A stretch of DNA of 64,000 bases from Prodigiosinella aquatilis. GTDB taxonomy: Bacteria; Pseudomonadota; Gammaproteobacteria; Enterobacterales; Enterobacteriaceae. The stretch lies in assembly GCA_030388725.1 (NCBI GenBank), contig CP128857.1, positions 434,001-498,000 on the forward strand, written 5' to 3'. Below are positions 35,189 through 44,314 of the stretch, piece after piece. The notes beneath the pieces were generated by a model. The model searched no databases. It was not told where the DNA came from and saw only the letters and a list, made by a program, of their open reading frames with translations. A program made the translations under genes and the position numbers. Within the stretch, counting starts at the first letter, position 1; every line of letters begins with the position of its first letter.

Positions 35189-36049
35189 TCAATATAAACT
35201 GGCTTTACCGGTAGAACCGAACAGCGCCATTTTATAGCGAATGACCTCTTTGGCCGCCTTGATGGGTTCCGGATAAATGGCATTGGGATCCCACCAGGTT
35301 TCACGGCTGAGGATTTCACGCGCTTTTTTAAAATAGGCATATTTCATATCGCTGGAGATGTTTATCTTACCCACGCCGAGTGTCACGGCTTCAGCGATCT
35401 CCTCATCCGGATTGGCGGAGCCGCCATGTAATACCAGCGGGATTGACACGCGTTGCGAAATATCCCGCAGGATGTGCATTTGTAGCTCTGGCTTCAGGTC
35501 TTTCGGGTAAATGCCGTGCGCCGTGCCGATCGCCACTGCCAGCGTATCAACACCTGTTCGGTTGACGAAATCCTCCGCCTGTTCAGGTTCGGTATAGATG
35601 ACTTTACTGACGCCGCCTTCTATTGTGGTGCCGGTATCGCCAATCGTCCCCAACTCTCCCTCAACGGAAACGCCGACGGCATGCGCCAGTTTGACCACTT
35701 CGGTGGTCAGCGCCACGTTCTCTTCATAAGGCAGTAGCGAACCGTCGATCATGACGGAGGTAAACCCACACTGAATAGCCCGCTGTACATGCGCAATGGA
35801 GGCACCGTGGTCGAGGTGAATCACAAAAGGCACTGGGCTGCGTAAGGTTCTTTCCCGTACATAGGCGAAGAACGCATCGGTAACAAATTCCAGTTCACTG
35901 GGATGAATGGAAATAATGGCGGGTGTATTGGTTGATTCGGCTTCTTCCACCACGGCACGGATAAAGCAGCTATCGGCGACGTTGAATGCGCCAATGGCAA
36001 AGCGATGTTCGCGGGTGGGTTTCAATATTTCGTGCATAGAAATCAACAT
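35189..36049 (-). CDS. Class II ketose-bisphosphate aldolase (first paralogue)
   Basis: Zinc-dependent aldolase of 286 residues in the fructose/tagatose-bisphosphate aldolase family. The zinc-site motif is HLDHGAS (about 82-88). EGELG (about 133-137), GTAHGIYP (about 178-185) and HGGSANPDEE (about 211-220) line the active site and phosphate loop. It probably splits a ketose 1,6-bisphosphate into dihydroxyacetone phosphate and an aldehyde. It is the last gene of the PTS operon, 93 bp after a second aldolase with which it shares only modest identity. The exact sugar is unknown. Confidence 0.9.
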   Translation of the reverse strand: MLISMHEILKPTREHRFAIGAFNVADSCFIRAVVEEAESTNTPAIISIHPSELEFVTDAFFAYVRERTLRSPVPFVIHLDHGASIAHVQRAIQCGFTSVMIDGSLLPYEENVALTTEVVKLAHAVGVSVEGELGTIGDTGTTIEGGVSKVIYTEPEQAEDFVNRTGVDTLAVAIGTAHGIYPKDLKPELQMHILRDISQRVSIPLVLHGGSANPDEEIAEAVTLGVGKINISSDMKYAYFKKAREILSRETWWDPNAIYPEPIKAAKEVIRYKMALFGSTGKASLY

Positions 36050-36142
36050 GTTTTGTCTCCCTGTGTTGGATGATAGGTAAAGCTTTTCCGCATCAGTGAG
36101 GCATCACTGATGTGTCTTACATAAAACGGGTATGGTCAGGCG

Positions 36143-36994
36143 TTATGCTTTATTCGAAGCGCCGGACCAACTGAGATACTCACAAACCACGTCTCGGCAG
36201 GCGGATTCCATCCTGGTCAGCACATCAACCAGTTCGGTTTCAGGATGCTGTTGTAATGTCTGCTGTAGCATCGTTTTCCCTGCTTCAAAGACCGCCGCAC
36301 CAACATTGATTTTGGCAACGCCATGGCGACTCACCCGGCGGATATCATCCGCCTTGGTGCCGCTGCCGCCGTGCAACGCCAGTGGCACTGTCGATGCCTG
36401 ATGCAGGGCTTCAAGGCGTTCAAAGTCAATCTGTGGTGTCACGCCGGGGGGATAAATTCCATGGGCGGTGCCTACCGATACGGCGAGCAGATCAATGCCG
36501 GTCTGACGGATAAAGGGGATGACATCTTCCACCTGCGTCATCTTCACGGCGGCATCATCCCGGTCATACACTGGTGCGTCGGCGATATGTCCGAGTTCCC
36601 CTTCTACGCAGACCCCGGCGGTAATCGCCATTTGCACGACCTGATGCGTCTGACGAATATTTTCCGCCAGCGGATGGCTGGATGCATCGATCATCAGGCC
36701 AGTAAACCCGGCTCGAAATGACTGGCCGATCAGATCGAACGCTGTACCGTGATCCAGACTCAGCGCGATCGGAACGGCAGCTTGCTGCGCCAGTGCACGA
36801 ACCAGCGGCACGGCAAGATGCGGTGGGAAATGCTGGCAGTGTCCTTGGTAGACATTGAGAATCAGCGGAGCCTGTTGCTGTTCGGCGGCAGCAATAGCGG
36901 CCCGGGCGGTCTCAAAGTTGAAACAGTTGATGGCGAGCACGGCATACTGCCGTTGATACGCGTCATCAATGATGGCTTTCATTGGGGCATACAT
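36143..36994 (-). CDS. Class II ketose-bisphosphate aldolase (second paralogue)
   Basis: Class II aldolase family protein of 283 residues, with SLDHGTAFD (about 79-87), EGELGHI, SVGTAHGIYPPG, HGGSGTKADD (about 203-212) and KINVGAA (about 222-228). It differs markedly from its downstream neighbour, so the two are not a recent duplication. They may act on different epimers or form a hetero-oligomer, by loose analogy with the GatY/GatZ and KbaY/KbaZ pairs, although GatZ-type subunits are not of this family. The start at 36994 has a GGAG site; it lies 12 bp after the PTS IIC gene. Confidence 0.9.
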   Translation of the reverse strand: MYAPMKAIIDDAYQRQYAVLAINCFNFETARAAIAAAEQQQAPLILNVYQGHCQHFPPHLAVPLVRALAQQAAVPIALSLDHGTAFDLIGQSFRAGFTGLMIDASSHPLAENIRQTHQVVQMAITAGVCVEGELGHIADAPVYDRDDAAVKMTQVEDVIPFIRQTGIDLLAVSVGTAHGIYPPGVTPQIDFERLEALHQASTVPLALHGGSGTKADDIRRVSRHGVAKINVGAAVFEAGKTMLQQTLQQHPETELVDVLTRMESACRDVVCEYLSWSGASNKA

Positions 36995-37006
36995 GGCGGC
37001 TCCTGT

Positions 37007-38098
37007 TTACTCGAGGGTGAATTTAATGTCTTCATCACGGACGCTGGTATCTTCAACATCGTCGAACTCTTCATCTTCCTGAGTGACGCGTTTCTTGAGC
37101 AGGGATAGCATCACGCCGCAAATGACCGTACCGATGCCTAATGCCAGGCAAAACATCAGCGGTTTGGTAAATAGCGGGACGACGAACATACCGCCGTGCG
37201 GCACCGGCGCTTCTACGCCCCAGACCATGATCAGCCCACCAGCAACCGCCGAAGCAACCACGCAACTGGCAACGACCCGGAACAAATCGCGGGCAGCAAT
37301 CGGGATCACGCCTTCAGTGATCATGCAGATACCCATGGGGAACGCGGCTTTTAGCGCCTCTTTCTCTGCTCGGGTGTATTTATAACGGGTCAGCAGGAAG
37401 GAGAGCGTGATGCCAAATGGCGGGATAATGGAACCGACAAACTTGACGGCTTCCGGGCCATAAACACCATCCACCAGCATGCCGTCGGCGAACAGTGACA
37501 TGGTTTTGTTCACCGGCCCACCGAAGTCGAAAGTCGCCATGGCTCCCAGAATAGCCCCCATCAGGAACTTCGAGCCGCCTTGCATAGATTCAAGCAAATG
37601 AATCAGCGCTTTCTGTAGCCAGACGATAGGTTGACCGATAAATGTCATCATCAGTAAGCCCGCGATAATGGTACTGAGCAGCGGCAGGATCATGATGGGC
37701 ATCAGCCCCTGCATAGAGGCTGGAAGTTTGATATAGCGACGCAGTAGCAGCACCACGTAACCGACCAAAAAACCGCCGAGAATACCGCCAATAAAGCCAG
37801 TTTGAATCTGACCGCAGATGAAACCCACAATCAGGCCGGGAGCGAAGCCTGGTCGGTCAGCGATCGAATAGGCAATCGCAGCGCTTATCAGCGGAACGAT
37901 CAAACCCATACCCCAGCCGCCAATCTGGTTTAACATCCAGGCAATGCTGCCTGTTTTCTCTGCGACACTGGGGCCGCCAATCACCTGCCCGAGGGCGATG
38001 CAGATTCCGGCGGCGACAATCAGTGGAATCATCCAGGAAATACCAGTAAGGAGATGCCGTTTTATTTCCTGGCCAAGTGTATTATTTTTGCCGTTCAT
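37007..38098 (-). CDS. PTS fructose-family transporter, IIC component
   Basis: Membrane component of a phosphotransferase sugar transporter, 363 residues with about 8-10 hydrophobic segments. The conserved FDFGGPVNKTMSLFADGM and GMCMITEGVIPIA-like segments of fructose-class IIC proteins are present (ICMITEGVIPIAARD here). The C-terminus is an acidic cytoplasmic tail. Unlike FruA, it has no fused IIB domain; that is a separate gene 25 bp upstream. It carries an unidentified sugar, probably a ketose or a sugar converted to one, given the aldolases downstream. Confidence 0.92.
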   Translation of the reverse strand: MNGKNNTLGQEIKRHLLTGISWMIPLIVAAGICIALGQVIGGPSVAEKTGSIAWMLNQIGGWGMGLIVPLISAAIAYSIADRPGFAPGLIVGFICGQIQTGFIGGILGGFLVGYVVLLLRRYIKLPASMQGLMPIMILPLLSTIIAGLLMMTFIGQPIVWLQKALIHLLESMQGGSKFLMGAILGAMATFDFGGPVNKTMSLFADGMLVDGVYGPEAVKFVGSIIPPFGITLSFLLTRYKYTRAEKEALKAAFPMGICMITEGVIPIAARDLFRVVASCVVASAVAGGLIMVWGVEAPVPHGGMFVVPLFTKPLMFCLALGIGTVICGVMLSLLKKRVTQEDEEFDDVEDTSVRDEDIKFTLE

Positions 38099-38123
38099 AA
38101 TATTTTCCCCGAAAAATGGTTAT

Positions 38124-38438
38124 TCAGGCACGTGCTAAAGAGCCGGCGACTTTTTCCAGAAACTTGACTGGAGATTTAATGACAATTTCCGTTTTTACCC
38201 GGACGATAGGTTTCCCTTTAAATCTTTCTTCCCCTTTTATTTTGATATCAACAGCCAGAATAACGACATCGGCTGCGGCTATTTCATCCGGCGTTAATTC
38301 ATTTTCTGTACCAATAGTGCCTTGTGTTTCTACTCTGATAGCGTAATTCAAGGCTTTGGCGCCTTTAATAAGTTTCTCACGCGCGATATAGGTATGCGCG
38401 ATACCTGCCGTACAAGCGGCAACACAAACAATATTCAT
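38124..38438 (-). CDS. PTS fructose-family IIB component
   Basis: Cytoplasmic phosphocarrier of 104 residues. The phosphorylated cysteine is Cys9 in AACTAGIAHTY, matching the fructose-class IIB signature C-P/T-x-G-I-A-H-T. It receives phosphate from the IIA gene product 13 bp upstream and passes it to the incoming sugar at IIC. Free-standing IIB, IIA and IIC genes resemble the Frw/Fry-type systems of E. coli. Confidence 0.93.
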   Translation of the reverse strand: MNIVCVAACTAGIAHTYIAREKLIKGAKALNYAIRVETQGTIGTENELTPDEIAAADVVILAVDIKIKGEERFKGKPIVRVKTEIVIKSPVKFLEKVAGSLARA

Positions 38439-38451
38439 TTTGAGCCTCGTC

Positions 38452-38931
38452 TTATGTAGGGTTTACAAGGTCTGTTTCTGCATACTGACTGAACAGTTGG
38501 ATAATTTTATGGGGATCGGACTCGTCTAACAGTTGAGCAATCACCTCATCGTCGGCCAGCGCACTGGCAACCTGAGACAGCAGGCGAATGTGTGTCGTGT
38601 TCTGATCTTCCAGACGCACGGCGAAGAGGATGATGCAGCGGACGTGGCTGCCATCCAGTGTTTCCCAGGGAATATCCTGAAGTGTACGACCAATGGCTAA
38701 CGTGGTTTGTTTCACCGCCGCTGATTTTCCATGCGGAATAGCAATATGATTTTCAAAACCAGTGGAACCTTCAGCCTCACGTAACCAGACATCATGAATA
38801 AAATCCTGTTTACTGCTTATGGCGCCATCGGCATATAACAGATCAGTTAATTCATTAATAACTTCATCTTTATTCGTTGCGGTCATGGCCAACTTTACAC
38901 GATTGGCATTGAGTATTTTGTTGATATCCAT
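38452..38931 (-). CDS. PTS fructose/mannitol-family IIA component
   Basis: Phosphocarrier of 159 residues of the PTS EIIA type 2 family. The active-site histidine is His67 in IAIPHGKS. It takes phosphate from HPr and hands it to IIB. It lies 22 bp after the PRD regulator gene and 13 bp before IIB, in one apparent transcript. No HPr-like domain is fused to it, unlike FruB. Confidence 0.93.
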   Translation of the reverse strand: MDINKILNANRVKLAMTATNKDEVINELTDLLYADGAISSKQDFIHDVWLREAEGSTGFENHIAIPHGKSAAVKQTTLAIGRTLQDIPWETLDGSHVRCIILFAVRLEDQNTTHIRLLSQVASALADDEVIAQLLDESDPHKIIQLFSQYAETDLVNPT

Positions 38932-38953
38932 TAATCACACCTCATAAATAAAA

Positions 38954-40531
38954 TTAAGAAAATGAATGATCGGCCGTGGGAGATTGATGAACGGTCTGAT
39001 GCAATTTATTGGCGATGACTTTTTTTGTTACACGTTTAATATCATCGTCATTAAAAAAGGCGGATACATAGACAATGGGTATCTGCTGTTCTTCCAGGTG
39101 AATGGTGGAAATAATCAGTTCAATATTTTCCTGCTGGCAAAAGGTCACCATATTACTGGCCGAAACAACACCGACAATAATCCAGTCAGGAAATGCTCTT
39201 AGAATACGGCTCTTCAGCAGATGCGATGTGCCGACTCCGCTGGAACAGACCACCAGGATACGCTTATGGGCAATTTTCTGTTCTAACGTAGCCTGAAAGT
39301 GGATTGTCAGATAACCAATTTCATCTTCGGTAATGGGTGCCAACTGGAATTTATTACAAACTTCATTCATCGCTTGACGAGTAATTTGGTAAATATCCTG
39401 AAATTCATTTTTGATATCGTCTAATAAAGGGTTTCGGATATGAATGTGATATTTTAATCGGTTAAGTAACGGCTTAATATGAATAAGCAGCCCTTCATGC
39501 AATATATTGTCGTCACGTAAATCAAAGTGGACCAGGTTAGAAAATTCATGAATAAGTGTGCCAGTTATCTGACGTGATTCTTCGTTGGAGAATTGGTAAC
39601 GAAAAAGCTGATTATCCTCCCGCTCTTCCATAACAATGCCGGAAGAAATGATATATTGATAAATAAACCAGACTTCATCGGAAGGTAAACGGTTATTGAC
39701 GCGCTGTTCTATCTTGCTCACCATTTCTTTTGCAATAGAAAATATACGATTGTCAACCTGCTGATGAATATTATCTTCATCCATCATTAACGCTTTTCCC
39801 TGCGCGATACGGTGCATCATGATCAAGGTATGGGTGAAGATATTGATGTAATAAGGTTCACCAAGCGTATAGGAAAGCTGTTGCTCCATTTCCTGCAATA
39901 GTGCTTGCACAAAACCGACATCGTCTTCACCGAAATAGTTTGTCAGTGCTTTATAGCTGCCGGGATCGAGGCGAGAATGGTTAAGGTGGCCGGGTTCTTT
40001 GTGCTGCATGACATCGTTGATTAACGAGACCATCGCTTGTCGCACACTGCTTTCACTGCCTTCAATATGCGTGCCGCTCTGACTGCGAACCAGTGTTAAT
40101 CCTAACGGTTGTAACCAGCTTTCGATGATTTTGAGATCGTTAACGATCGACGCACTGCTGATAAAATAACGTTCTGAGAGTTTATTGATCGACGTCTCAT
40201 GGGGGGTGTCGCTCAGCAGTTGTGATGCGATTTTTATCCGTCTGGCGTTGTTAATCAACGCGTCGGTATCGCCATCATCTACAACAATCTGCTGTTCCAG
40301 CAATGTTAAACCCCGATCATCATCGGAAGTCAGCATTATTCCTGCACCGACCTTTTTGTCTGGATGAATATTCCAGGCAGAAAGGAAGGTTTCAACAAAT
40401 TGCATATCACGATAGACAGTCTTTTCTGACACATCCAGGTAATGTGCAATATTTTTAACTGTTACATACTCTTGATGCTGTAACAGATATTTCAATAATC
40501 GGTTCTGGCGCGAGGTAAGTGGCTGCATCAT
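38954..40531 (-). CDS. PRD-containing transcriptional regulator (MtlR/LicR type)
   Basis: Multi-domain PTS-controlled regulator of 525 residues. Two N-terminal helix-turn-helix regions (about 5-60 and 95-150, VTVKNIAHYLDVSEKTVYRDM in the first) precede two PTS regulation domains (about 180-290 and 295-400). A IIB-like domain follows (about 405-500), with VVCSSGVGTSHLLKSR as its phosphocysteine loop. It probably activates its own operon when the PTS sugar is present. Presence of DNA-binding HTH rather than an RNA-binding CAT domain argues against an antiterminator role. It heads the operon, and a CRP-like site lies upstream. Confidence 0.9.
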   Translation of the reverse strand: MMQPLTSRQNRLLKYLLQHQEYVTVKNIAHYLDVSEKTVYRDMQFVETFLSAWNIHPDKKVGAGIMLTSDDDRGLTLLEQQIVVDDGDTDALINNARRIKIASQLLSDTPHETSINKLSERYFISSASIVNDLKIIESWLQPLGLTLVRSQSGTHIEGSESSVRQAMVSLINDVMQHKEPGHLNHSRLDPGSYKALTNYFGEDDVGFVQALLQEMEQQLSYTLGEPYYINIFTHTLIMMHRIAQGKALMMDEDNIHQQVDNRIFSIAKEMVSKIEQRVNNRLPSDEVWFIYQYIISSGIVMEEREDNQLFRYQFSNEESRQITGTLIHEFSNLVHFDLRDDNILHEGLLIHIKPLLNRLKYHIHIRNPLLDDIKNEFQDIYQITRQAMNEVCNKFQLAPITEDEIGYLTIHFQATLEQKIAHKRILVVCSSGVGTSHLLKSRILRAFPDWIIVGVVSASNMVTFCQQENIELIISTIHLEEQQIPIVYVSAFFNDDDIKRVTKKVIANKLHQTVHQSPTADHSFS

Positions 40532-40990
40532 ATTACCCTTATGTTGAGTTTCAGATTTTCTGATGCTTATAGTCGATTAGTTTCTTTAACTTATTTCCTT
40601 TACGATTATTTTTAGTCGGTATTATTTCAGGTAATTCTGTAATGATTAATCTAGTTGCGATAGTAAATCACGACAATACTAAATGCTGTCCATAAGATGA
40701 GACAAAATTAAAACATTGCTTCCAGCATCCATTAATTGAGAACGTGATCACATTATTCGCCAAAATAAATAATTGTGACCTTATCCACATATTAATTATT
40801 ACTTACATAATGACGAGTAAATAGGCATGTTGCTGCTATTGAGCGAATGACAGACTTGTTTTCCATCGCCAGTGTCCTGTTCCCTGTGACACAACATCAC
40901 CAGATAAGGTACTATCCTCTCCAAACATACCGCTGTGTGGCGTGTCGGAAAGTTCAATAATCACGCCGCGATGTGAGGAAAATAAGATAA
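40532..40990. promoter_or_regulatory. Divergent PTS-operon / parC upstream region
   Basis: 459 bp of AT-rich DNA between the PRD regulator and parC starts, with no supportable gene. It contains the CRP-like site at 40774-40789 and a short GTGATCAC palindrome near 40744. Promoters were not assigned firmly. Confidence 0.55.
40774..40789. promoter_or_regulatory. Candidate CRP-binding site upstream of the PTS operon
   Basis: TGTGA-N6-CCACA, one mismatch from the CRP core consensus, 243 bp upstream of the PRD regulator start. Catabolite control of an accessory sugar PTS is expected; binding is inferred. Confidence 0.55.
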
Positions 40991-43264
40991 ATGAGTGAGA
41001 TAACTCATGACGGCGTAGAAAGCCTTGCGCTGCATACGTTTACTGAAAATGCGTATCTGAACTACTCCATGTACGTCATCATGGACCGGGCATTACCCTT
41101 TATCGGCGATGGTTTGAAACCTGTACAGCGCCGTATCGTCTACGCTATGTCGGAACTGGGCCTGAATGCCAGTGCCAAATTCAAAAAGTCCGCCCGTACG
41201 GTGGGGGATGTATTGGGTAAATACCATCCGCATGGCGACAGCGCCTGTTATGAGGCGATGGTATTAATGGCTCAACCGTTCTCTTACCGTTATCCGTTAG
41301 TGGATGGGCAGGGAAACTGGGGTGCGCCGGACGATCCAAAGTCTTTTGCCGCCATGCGTTATACCGAATCCCGGTTGTCCAAATATGCCGAAGTGCTACT
41401 GGGCGAGCTGGGACAAGGCACCGTCGATTATTCCCCGAACTTTGACGGCACCCTGCAGGAGCCCAGAATGTTACCGGCTCGTCTGCCGAATATTCTGCTG
41501 AATGGCACGACGGGTATTGCGGTGGGTATGGCAACTGATATTCCCCCGCATAACATCCGCGAGATTGCCGCTGCCTCCGTAGCGTTGATTGATAATCCGC
41601 ACGCCACGCTGGATGTACTGTTGCAGCATGTCCAGGGGCCGGATTTCCCGACTGAGGCGGAAATCATTACGCCACGTGACGAACTGTGCAAAATGTATGA
41701 AACCGGGCGTGGTTCGGTACGGATGCGTGCGGTCTGGAAACAAGAGGACAACAGTGTAGTCATTACTGCCTTACCGCATCAGGTGTCCGGGGCCAAGGTG
41801 CTAGAGCAGATCGCCAGCCAGATGCGGGCTAAAAAGTTGCCGATGGTCGACGATTTGCGCGATGAATCTGACCATGAAAACCCGACGCGTCTGGTGCTGG
41901 TGCCGCGTTCCAACCGTGTCGACCTGGAACAGGTGATGAATCATCTGTTCGCTACCACCGATTTGGAAAAAAGCTACCGTATCAATATGAATATGATTGG
42001 TCTGGATAGCCGGCCCAGTGTGAAAGGGCTGCTGGAAATCCTGACCGAGTGGTTGACTTTCCGTCGTGAAACTGTGCGCCGTCGTCTTGATTACCGGCTG
42101 GAAAAGGTGCTGAAGCGCCTGCATATTCTGGAAGGTTTGCTGATTGCGTTCTTAAATATTGATGATGTTATTCATATCGTCCGTACTGAAGATGAACCGA
42201 AGCCGGTATTGATGCGCCAGTTCAGTCTGAGTGAAATACAGGCTGAAGCGATACTGGAATTGAAATTGCGTCACCTGGCCAAGCTGGAAGAGATGAAAAT
42301 CCGTGGTGAACAAAGCGATCTGGCCAAGGAACGCGATCATCTACAGGCGCTACTGGCGTCTGAACGGAAATTGAATAACCTGCTGAAAAAAGAGATTCAG
42401 TCTGATGCTCTGGCTTATGGCGACGAACGCCGTTCACCACTGTGTAAGCGCGGTGAAGCCAAGGCGATGAGCGAGCATGACCTGACCCCTTCAGAGCCGG
42501 TAACGATTGTGCTTTCCGAAATGGGGTGGGTACGCAGCGCCAAAGGACATGATATCGATCCTTCCGGGCTGAGCTACAAGGCTGGAGACAGTTTCCGTGC
42601 CGCCGCGCGCGGCAAGAGCAACCAGCCGGTGGTCTTTATTGATTCCACCGGGCGCAGTTATGCTCTCGACCCACTGACGATGCCATCGGCACGTGGACAA
42701 GGCGAACCGCTGACTGGCAAGCTGATGTTGCCACCAGGTGCCTCCATCGAACAGGTATTGATGGCGGCTGACGATCAGCGGATGTTATTGGCTTCGGATG
42801 CCGGCTATGGTTTTGTTTGTACCTTTAATGATCTGGTCGCGCGTAATCGTGTGGGTAAAGCGGTGTTGGCGCTGCCGGAAAACGCGAAGGTATTGTCACC
42901 GTTGGAAACTCATCGTGATGATGATCTGCTGCTGACCATTACTGAAGCAGGACGGATGTTATTGTTCCCGGTATCTGATTTGCCGCAATTGTCGAAAGGA
43001 AAGGGCAACAAGATCATTGCTATCCCGGCCGCGCAGGCGGCCAGTGGTGTGGATAAAATCAACTGGTTGTTTATCCTTACACCGCAGTCATCCGTTACAA
43101 TGTATGTCGGTAAACGTAAGCTCAACCTGCATCCGGAAGATTTGCAGAAATATCACGCCAGCCGGGGTTGCAAGGGAACGCTGTTACCACGTGGATTGCA
43201 GCGGGTGGATCGGATAGACGTCGATACGCCTGAAACGCCCAGTGACGGCAACAGTGAAGAGTGA
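40991..43264 (+). CDS. parC: DNA topoisomerase IV subunit A
   Basis: DNA-breaking subunit of topoisomerase IV, 757 residues (752 in E. coli). The winged-helix/tower domain carries the catalytic Tyr124 in AAMRYTESRL. The quinolone-resistance region reads HPHGDSACYEAM, with Ser84 and Glu88 as the counterparts of E. coli Ser80 and Glu84, i.e. the susceptible form. The C-terminal beta-pinwheel spans about residues 500-740. The numbering shift of four comes from a slightly longer N-terminus. plsC follows on the same strand. Confidence 0.98.
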   Translation: MSEITHDGVESLALHTFTENAYLNYSMYVIMDRALPFIGDGLKPVQRRIVYAMSELGLNASAKFKKSARTVGDVLGKYHPHGDSACYEAMVLMAQPFSYRYPLVDGQGNWGAPDDPKSFAAMRYTESRLSKYAEVLLGELGQGTVDYSPNFDGTLQEPRMLPARLPNILLNGTTGIAVGMATDIPPHNIREIAAASVALIDNPHATLDVLLQHVQGPDFPTEAEIITPRDELCKMYETGRGSVRMRAVWKQEDNSVVITALPHQVSGAKVLEQIASQMRAKKLPMVDDLRDESDHENPTRLVLVPRSNRVDLEQVMNHLFATTDLEKSYRINMNMIGLDSRPSVKGLLEILTEWLTFRRETVRRRLDYRLEKVLKRLHILEGLLIAFLNIDDVIHIVRTEDEPKPVLMRQFSLSEIQAEAILELKLRHLAKLEEMKIRGEQSDLAKERDHLQALLASERKLNNLLKKEIQSDALAYGDERRSPLCKRGEAKAMSEHDLTPSEPVTIVLSEMGWVRSAKGHDIDPSGLSYKAGDSFRAAARGKSNQPVVFIDSTGRSYALDPLTMPSARGQGEPLTGKLMLPPGASIEQVLMAADDQRMLLASDAGYGFVCTFNDLVARNRVGKAVLALPENAKVLSPLETHRDDDLLLTITEAGRMLLFPVSDLPQLSKGKGNKIIAIPAAQAASGVDKINWLFILTPQSSVTMYVGKRKLNLHPEDLQKYHASRGCKGTLLPRGLQRVDRIDVDTPETPSDGNSEE

Positions 43265-43451
43265 TTGTACCGTCAACACGGAGTCAGGTGGGTGAAATAA
43301 AGTCGTGTTTTATCACCTCTTCGGTTTCTTCCTTTGGTGTCTTTCTCCTGATTTTCCGGCTGGAAGATAAGGTGTTTTAGGTCGAAGGATCACTGTGTTT
43401 TTTATCGTGAAACCGCTGTATTAGCGGTGGCAGTTGGCTAATGAGGTTGTT

Positions 43452-44189
43452 ATGTTATTCATTTTCCGGTTCCTGGTGGTGATGGTTTTTTCCATATTGG
43501 TCAGTGTTTTTGGTTCTGTTTACTGCCTGTTCAGCCCTAGAAATCCCCGTCATGTATCAACATTCGGCCGTCTTTTCGGGCGATTGTCTGTGGTTTTAGG
43601 CCTGAAAGTGGAACTGAGGGTGCCAGAAGCGGCAGCGCATTATGGTAAATGCATTTACATTGCCAATCATCAGAATAATTACGATATGGTCACGGCGGCG
43701 AGTGTGGTGCAGCCACGTACTGTAACCGTTGGTAAGAAAAGTCTACTGTGGATACCTTTTTTTGGGCCGCTTTACTGGCTGTCCGGTAACCTGTTAATTG
43801 AACGGGAAAACCGGACTAAAGCCCACGGCACGATCACCCAGGTGGTCAAACATATCAAAGAGCACAATATTTCTATCTGGATGTTCCCGGAAGGTACTCG
43901 CAGCCGAGGTCGTGGTTTGCTGCCGTTTAAAACCGGCGCTTTTCATGCGGCAATTGCCGCCGGGGTGCCAGTGGTGCCGATTTGTATTTCCACTACCAGC
44001 AATAAGATCAAACTCAATCGCTGGAACAATGGCCATGTGATCGTTGAAATACTGCCACCGGTTGATACTAGCACTTATACTAAAGATCAAGCGCGCAAAC
44101 TGGCAGTCTATTGCCATGATTTGATGGCAGCGAAACTGGTACAACTGGATGCCGAAGTGGCAGAACGAGAAGCAGCAGAGAAACGTTAA
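43452..44189 (+). CDS. plsC: 1-acyl-sn-glycerol-3-phosphate acyltransferase
   Basis: Inner-membrane enzyme that acylates lysophosphatidate to phosphatidate in phospholipid synthesis. The 245-residue protein has one or two N-terminal hydrophobic segments, the catalytic HX4D motif NHQNNYD (His near residue 73), and the glycerol-phosphate-binding FPEGTRS (about 145-151). The start at 43452 (MLFIF) has GAGG upstream and matches E. coli; a start six codons earlier is rejected. The order parC-plsC-ftsP is conserved in enterics. Confidence 0.97.
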   Translation: MLFIFRFLVVMVFSILVSVFGSVYCLFSPRNPRHVSTFGRLFGRLSVVLGLKVELRVPEAAAHYGKCIYIANHQNNYDMVTAASVVQPRTVTVGKKSLLWIPFFGPLYWLSGNLLIERENRTKAHGTITQVVKHIKEHNISIWMFPEGTRSRGRGLLPFKTGAFHAAIAAGVPVVPICISTTSNKIKLNRWNNGHVIVEILPPVDTSTYTKDQARKLAVYCHDLMAAKLVQLDAEVAEREAAEKR

Positions 44190-44314
44190 ATCTGAATAAT
44201 ATTGTCACTTTTTTAGCCATGACATTTGTTATGTCATGGAGGTAGTGTTGTCACTATTTTCTTCCTTAGGGAAGTGATGCATTTGCATACGGTTAATAGG
44301 TTTTCGGAGTCACT

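Noticed and set aside
35189..36994. Recent tandem duplication of one aldolase gene
   Set aside because: The two proteins share motifs but differ strongly elsewhere, so they are old paralogues.
38954..40531. BglG-type RNA antiterminator
   Set aside because: The N-terminus has DNA-binding helix-turn-helix domains and a C-terminal IIB-like domain, as in MtlR/LicR activators, and no RNA-binding CAT domain is seen.
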